NCBI GenBank assembly: GCA_030831265.1
Contig: JAURLM010000165.1
Location: 1 to 16,024, forward strand
DNA: 16,024 nt
Direction: 5' to 3'
From: Chloroflexota bacterium
GTDB taxonomy: Bacteria > Chloroflexota > Dehalococcoidia > Lucifugimonadales > Lucifugimonadaceae
Shown piece by piece: positions 12,022 to 16,024 of this stretch. The notes under the pieces were generated by a model, which had not been told where the DNA came from, did not search any database, and saw only the letters and a list, made by a program, of their open reading frames with translations. Position numbers and translations under genes: made by a program. Position 1 is the stretch's first letter, and every line of letters starts with the position of its first letter.

Positions 12022-13161
12022 CTAGTTCGTCGAAACTGCGAACGGGCGAATCTTCTCGTAATTACCTTGCACAATTGGCCTTGCATCCACAGACAGCCAG
12101 TCTTCCAGTACGTCCGTGTACAGACCTCGGAAATCGTTGTTAAACCGCAGGTCACCTTCTACAAGTGCCGAAGTTTCGATCTCCGGGTACTCCCCGAAGT
12201 GACCACCATTCACCTGGTCACCGATCAGGAACGCCACGCCACCTGAGCCGTGGTCAGTGCCCGTACCGTTGTCCTTCACGCGCCGACCGAACTCTGAGAA
12301 CATCATCACCATCACTTCATCACTGCGGCCAGCCTGTTCAAGGTCCTGGTAGAAGGCGGCAAGCGCACCAGAGATGTCGTGCCAGAGTTTCTGCTGTGTC
12401 TTAACTTCGTCAGCGTGCGTGTCAAAGCTTCCGTACTGCGTATAGAAAACCCGTGTGCCGAGGTCTGCCATGTGCACCTGCGCTACGCCTTGCAGGCTCT
12501 TGGCGATAGGGTTGTCCGGATACTCCACGTTCGACTGGTATCGCAGCGGAGCCTGCTGAAGAATCTCTGCGCCCCGCAAAGCGTCCTGCCCGGTCTTGCC
12601 CAGGTAGTCCATAACTGCAACGTTGCCGATAGCAGGCGAGTAGATGCGGTTAAATGTTGCCAGTGCCTGCTCACGCTGCCGCAGACCTTCGATGCCTGTA
12701 AGCAGACCGTAATTGGAGAGGTCACCGACGGATGCCACCGGAACCCCCGGTGCAGCGAGCGCACGCGGCAGCCCGTTGCCAAAATTGACCGCAGTAACGA
12801 CGTTGGAGCCGGTGGGGTCGAGTTCTCGGACGGCCTGTCCAAGCCATCCCTTGTCGCCAACTTTGGTCGGTTCGGCAGTGTGCCAGATGTCCATCGAACG
12901 GAAGTGGGAGCGGTTCGGTTCGGGATAGCCAATGCCGTGAATGATGGCTACCTTGCCGCGGTCGTACAGGTTTTTGACTGGGCCCATGCCGGGGTTGAGG
13001 CCAAGCCCCCTGTCCAGTGGAATAACGAGATCGTCGGTAATCTTCAGATTTGGCCGAGCGTCTTTGTAGTGACCGTTCTGATACGGCACGATGCAGTTCA
13101 GGTAGTCATTGCCGCCTGAAAGCTGGAGGACTACCAGCACCTTTTCCCGCTTGTTCGACAT
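12022..13161 (-). CDS. DUF1501 family protein without a Tat signal
   Basis: This is a 379-aa protein of the DUF1501 family, distant relatives of the sulfatase/alkaline phosphatase superfamily, with no proven reaction. It opens VLVVLQLSGGNDYLNCIVPY, the usual first strand and GG(N/A)D motif. It then has LGLNPGMGPVKNLYDRGKVA, GYPEPNRSHFRSMDIWHT, YGSFDTHADEVKTQQKLWHD, and MMFSEFGRRVKDNGTGTDHG, whose histidine and aspartates could bind metal. Most relatives begin with a twin-arginine signal peptide; here the mature fold starts at once, so the protein is probably cytoplasmic. I chose ATG 13161 because AGGAGA sits five bases upstream; an ATG at 13176 would add five residues but lies upstream of that site. 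The family often pairs with DUF1800 proteins; none is seen here. Confidence 0.9.
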   Translation of the reverse strand: MSNKREKVLVVLQLSGGNDYLNCIVPYQNGHYKDARPNLKITDDLVIPLDRGLGLNPGMGPVKNLYDRGKVAIIHGIGYPEPNRSHFRSMDIWHTAEPTKVGDKGWLGQAVRELDPTGSNVVTAVNFGNGLPRALAAPGVPVASVGDLSNYGLLTGIEGLRQREQALATFNRIYSPAIGNVAVMDYLGKTGQDALRGAEILQQAPLRYQSNVEYPDNPIAKSLQGVAQVHMADLGTRVFYTQYGSFDTHADEVKTQQKLWHDISGALAAFYQDLEQAGRSDEVMVMMFSEFGRRVKDNGTGTDHGSGGVAFLIGDQVNGGHFGEYPEIETSALVEGDLRFNNDFRGLYTDVLEDWLSVDARPIVQGNYEKIRPFAVSTN

Positions 13162-13236
13162 TTTTGTCTCCTGCATGTTCGCCGTGAACTCGTCATTTGG
13201 CCCGGACTTTTTTCACCGCTCGACCCGCAACCCCCC

Positions 13237-13331
13237 GTCATCCCACTTATCGCTGTCATCCTGAGCGACCTGTCATCCCTACCGTAGCGGAGGTGTCTTG
13301 CCGTCCTCCATGAGAGAAACCACCGTCATCC
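13237..13331 (+). repeat. Four copies of GTCATCC in 95 bp
   Basis: GTCATCC occurs at 13237, 13255, 13272 and 13325; the second copy continues as GTCATCCTGAGCGA, a string seen in dispersed intergenic repeats of many bacteria. The stretch lies between the DUF1501 start and the insertion sequence. It may be a degenerate dispersed repeat. Confidence 0.3.
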
Positions 13332-13353
13332 AACTCTCTCCCGCCGCCTCTCT

Positions 13354-14290
13354 GGTTCTGTCAGAGCTCAGGCACGGGCAGAATAACATCCTCCGAGACA
13401 AGTAGAGGAACTGCTGATGTCATGCCCATACTGCCGAACTGAGTCCGCCCGGCGAAGGAGGTATCGAACCTCCCTGAGTTACAAGATCCTCTACTGCAGG
13501 CAGTGTAGCGTCGTTTCAATGAACGCACCGGAACACCGTTCAACCGATCTGTAGTTCCCAGCGGGCATCGTCCTGATGGCTGTTCTCTGGCGACTCCGCT
13601 ACAAGCTGGGATTCCGTGACGTCACCGAGCTTTTTCTCTAATGAGGATTCATAGTCAGTCACGAGACCGTCAGCACCTGTAAGTTCCGTTTCGCTCCGTT
13701 GCTAAGTATGAAACTCCGCTTGAAGCGTCGAGGAAAGATAGGTCGCTCGTGGTGCCGGGATGAAACATACGTGAAGGTCAACAGCAGATGGTGCTACCTG
13801 TACGAGGCTATTGATCGAGATGGAAACCTCCTGGACTCAATGCTCAGTGAGAAGCGAGACAAACTTGCAGTAAGGCGTTTCTTAAGACAACTGTTCGATA
13901 GTGCAGAACTGAAACCTCTACGGGTAACCACAGACAAACACCCTGCGTATTCAAAGGCAATTCGATGGATAATCGGTCGCAAAGTAACGCACAGACACAA
14001 CCAGTATCTGAACAACCGGATGGAGCAGGGTCACCGGCATATCAAGCAGCGTTACTATCCGATTCTCGGGTTCAAACGCTTTGACTCAACTAGTCGGTTC
14101 TGTACAGCATTCGACGAGTTACGAGACTATATGAGGCTACCTAAAGTAAAAAGGGAGCAAGTATCGGCAGCAGACAGGCGACGCACGCTAATGCGCGGTT
14201 ATCGCCGTTTTCCAGTTCAGGTTGGCACTTTACGCGGTAGAGCGCGTATGCGATTTGCGCAAGTGTCCCAATACCCGGAAACCGCCGTCT
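13354..14290 (+). mobile_element. Degenerate IS6-like insertion sequence
   Basis: The element consists of one decayed transposase gene. The left end is probably at 13354, where GGTTCTGTCAGAGCTCA resembles the GGnnCTGT start of IS6-family terminal repeats and lies 63 bp before the transposase ATG, a normal distance. I could not find the matching repeat on the right. The transposase-like sequence fades by about 14230 and the reading frame runs on into the 3' end of the next gene, so the right end is lost or unrecognisable. The right boundary given is therefore approximate. No target duplication can be identified. The element cannot transpose by itself. Confidence 0.65.
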
Positions 14291-14355
14291 ATTATCTGTT
14301 CGGCGATGTGGCAGGTTCGCGTATGTACGGGATAAGCCGTGGTGCCTCGAACTGA
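13417..14355 (+). pseudogene. IS6-like DDE transposase, frameshifted and stop-interrupted
   Basis: The gene would start at ATG 13417 with AGAGGA upstream. It encodes a zinc ribbon (CPYC ... CRQC, codons 13423-13506). One base is then missing near 13507, and the frame continues RRFNERTGTPFNR. One extra base near 13552 restores the original frame: GIVLMAVLWRLRYKLGFRDV. Codons TAA TGA at 13639-13644 replace what should be Glu-Arg (GAA CGA, one change each) before GFIVSHETV. The remaining open frame (from 13699) holds the DDE core: RDETYVKVNSRWCYLYEAID, VTTDKHPAYSKAI and YLNNRMEQGHRHIKQRYYP, with all three acidic residues kept but D to G in EQDH. The original stop is gone; translation would run to 14355, overlapping the next gene antisense. 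Confidence 0.85.
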
Positions 14356-15143
14356 TCCTCGCCCTTCATCGACTCCACGAGCTCGAATGCAGACTTCACC
14401 ACTGCCTCTTCACCCGACAGCGCAAGAATCACTGCGCCCTCGGAACCTGCAACGCCACCCGAAGCCACATGCACCGCTGTCACACCCGTGAGAATTTCCA
14501 GTGCCTGGATCTCGGTTACCACTTTTGCGGTCACCACCGGCATCAAGCCTGCTGACTGGCCCATCGTGTAGTCCCACAGGTGGTTGCCGCAATGCTGCGC
14601 CGCCTCGATAACGTCTGGAACCAGCCGTTCAAGACTGACCGGGGCCACCCAGTGTGCGCCGCGGGCAGTGATCGTGCCCCAGATGCCGCCCACCGTGCCG
14701 CCAGCCTTGTCAGCAGCCAGTACGCCGATATTGCCCTTTGGGTCGACCGCGTTCGCACCCTTGATGGAAACATCTCGCGCTGAGAAATTCGCAAGCGCCT
14801 GTGGTGCTGGTTCTTCAGACAGTTTTCCGTCCTTGAACACCCATGGGCCAAGCCTGTCTTCTTCGATCACGCTTGCCAGCCGGCTACTCGTCACTATTCC
14901 AGCGGTGGAGTTGCCCTTGTCCTGTGGCTGGCCGGTCAGTTCTTCCAGGATGTAGGCAGGAGTCACGCCGCGCGAAACGACGAAATAGCCCTTTTCCAAC
15001 ACACGCTGTACCTCAGGGACGGCAAGCACGCCCTTTGCGATGAGACGCTTCGACTCCCGTGGTAGGAGCATCACTATTGCGTGTGTGCGGTCGTCACGTA
15101 GCTGGGGCAGCGGCTTCTTGAATGCTGACGTGTCGTAGAACAT
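14292..15143 (-). CDS. Conserved-looking protein of unknown function, 283 aa
   Basis: I cannot assign this protein to a family. ATG 15143 has AGGAG eight bases upstream. There is no signal peptide or membrane helix, so it is cytoplasmic. Features that look conserved are VMLLPRESKRLIAKGV (25-39), GYFVVSRGVTPAYILEEL (52-69), a glycine-rich core from residue 128 (KGANAVDPKGNIGVLAADKA, then GGTVG), HWVAPVSLERLVPDVIEAA, and GVTAVHVASGGVAGSEGAVI. The glycine-rich strands and loops suggest a nucleotide or sugar-phosphate binding fold, but this is a guess. It reads in the same direction as the downstream-adjacent glycerophosphodiesterase gene, 131 bp away. Its 3' end abuts the right edge of the insertion sequence and may have lost or changed its original C terminus (IREPATSPNR). 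Confidence 0.8.
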   Translation of the reverse strand: MFYDTSAFKKPLPQLRDDRTHAIVMLLPRESKRLIAKGVLAVPEVQRVLEKGYFVVSRGVTPAYILEELTGQPQDKGNSTAGIVTSSRLASVIEEDRLGPWVFKDGKLSEEPAPQALANFSARDVSIKGANAVDPKGNIGVLAADKAGGTVGGIWGTITARGAHWVAPVSLERLVPDVIEAAQHCGNHLWDYTMGQSAGLMPVVTAKVVTEIQALEILTGVTAVHVASGGVAGSEGAVILALSGEEAVVKSAFELVESMKGEDQFEAPRLIPYIREPATSPNR

Positions 15144-15274
15144 GAGTGGGACTCCTGACTAAAAGCGATATGCAGCGGCACTTTAACCCAGCAGAGCGTG
15201 TTGCGACACTCTTGCGAGTGCCACCGCATGAAATTCAGGTGAAGATGCAGCAAATTCTTTGCGTAGACGCTCTG

Positions 15275-16024
15275 TCAGGAGGACAGAATTGCTTGCGCCT
15301 GAAGCGGCCAGTCGACTGTTGTTCCAGTTGCGCCTGAGGCGTACGCCGTACGAAGGTCAGCCTCGGTGCGGACGCCCCATGTACGAACAAGCAGACCGTG
15401 TTTTTGCGCCAGTTTCACACCATCCGCGGTCACGATACCGGCCATCGGATAGATGCCTGAGCCGTGGATGTTGTTGACCAACTCGCAATCGACCGTCGTG
15501 ATGCTCCTGAGCAGGAAACCGTGGTCAAGGTGCGGCATGGTTTTCTTCGACCGCCAGAGTTGGGCCGCATCAAACGAGCTTATGGATACACCTGCGGATT
15601 CTGCTGACTGCGGCTTCGTCCAGCCGTACTCATCCAGCAGTTTCGCAACCTTTTCCGAAAGCTCCTGCTCACGTGACTTCAGCTCCAGGTGCAGGTTTAT
15701 CCGGCCTGCATACCGTTCCAGCAGTTCTGCGAGGGTCGGGACAGACGCTCCGGAATATGAACCGGATCCGTGGCGACCAACGCCGTCCGTAGGCGCGTCA
15801 AACCAGCTGCCAGCGTCCTGTGACTTCACGTATTCAAGGCTTGCCGCCGCCACTGGGCCTTTGCCGGTCGTCGTGCGGTCCAGCAGGTCATCATGGATGA
15901 TGACTGGAACACCGTCCGAGGTCAGTTGGACGTCGGTTTCCATGTTGTTGAAGCCGTGCTCCAGGGCAAGATCGAACGCGTCGAAAGTATTTTCTGGCGC
16001 GTCAGATGAAAAGCCGCGATGCGC
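15275..16024 (-). CDS. Glycerophosphodiester phosphodiesterase, N terminus cut by window edge
   Basis: The enzyme hydrolyses glycerophosphodiesters to glycerol-3-phosphate and an alcohol. The frame is open to the right edge and already contains the start of the TIM-barrel active site: AHRGFSSDAPENTFDAFDLA, with the catalytic histidine and arginine of HRG. Then come METDVQLTSDGVPVIIHDD, with metal-binding E and D and the second catalytic histidine, and LDRTTTGKG. Later strands include INLHLELK, VSISSFD and LLVRTWGVRTEADLR, and GTTVDWP closes the barrel. Only a few residues are probably missing. There is no sign of a signal peptide in the visible part, suggesting a cytoplasmic UgpQ-like enzyme. 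The stop is at 15275. It may be co-transcribed with the 283-aa gene that follows. Confidence 0.93.
   Translation of the reverse strand, partial: AHRGFSSDAPENTFDAFDLALEHGFNNMETDVQLTSDGVPVIIHDDLLDRTTTGKGPVAAASLEYVKSQDAGSWFDAPTDGVGRHGSGSYSGASVPTLAELLERYAGRINLHLELKSREQELSEKVAKLLDEYGWTKPQSAESAGVSISSFDAAQLWRSKKTMPHLDHGFLLRSITTVDCELVNNIHGSGIYPMAGIVTADGVKLAQKHGLLVRTWGVRTEADLRTAYASGATGTTVDWPLQAQAILSS

Noticed and set aside
12379..13119. 246-codon open frame on the plus strand inside the DUF1501 gene
   Set aside because: Antisense to a well supported gene, no ribosome binding site, no recognisable motif.

Overview
The window reads as a gene-dense bacterial chromosome segment of moderately high GC. Its housekeeping genes (dnaX, ybeY) sit beside VanZ-like, DUF1501, L-rhamnose mutarotase-like and acVLRF1-type genes. 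That mix, and especially the acVLRF1 protein (a family I know mainly from Actinobacteria and Chloroflexota), suggests a Chloroflexota relative, perhaps of the marine SAR202/Dehalococcoidia kind. This is inference from gene content; there is no rRNA or tRNA in the window to settle it.

Layout. 1-301: 3' part cut off by the window edge of a DUF1232 membrane protein (minus). 386-1728: a GNAT acetyltransferase translationally coupled to an acVLRF1-type peptidyl-tRNA hydrolase (plus). 1725-4272: a signalling block, with a soluble GGDEF protein (minus) divergent from a soluble histidine kinase and an OmpR-type response regulator (plus). 4295-7639: a minus-strand run read in the order rhamnose mutarotase-like, VanZ-like, 111-aa unknown, ybeY, dnaX. 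7832-9450: a plus-strand accessory segment with a 74-aa ORF and a 311-aa protein carrying RpoA-CTD-like helix-hairpin-helix units, ending with a second rhamnose mutarotase-like gene. 9495-11360: a lipoprotein and a PLP enzyme of the D-cysteine desulfhydrase/ACC deaminase family (minus). 11361-11832: a 472-bp gap rich in hairpins. 11833-11997: a 54-aa membrane miniprotein with a clear ribosome binding site. 12022-13161: a DUF1501 protein (minus). 13354 to about 14290: a decayed IS6-like insertion sequence whose transposase has two frameshifts and two adjacent stops. 14292-15143: a conserved-looking protein of unknown function (minus). 15275-16024: a glycerophosphodiester phosphodiesterase cut off at its N terminus by the window edge (minus).

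Main points of interest. (1) DnaX keeps all its ATPase motifs but has lost all four zinc-ligand cysteines at exactly conserved spacing. (2) The 311-aa protein seems to be built from two or three RpoA-CTD-like HhH units and may be the remainder of a longer gene interrupted by a frameshift and an amber codon. (3) The IS6-like pseudogene can be reconstructed base by base. (4) The 11.4-11.8 kb gap holds several inverted repeats upstream of a miniprotein. I found no CRISPR array, defence system, tRNA, rRNA or prophage.
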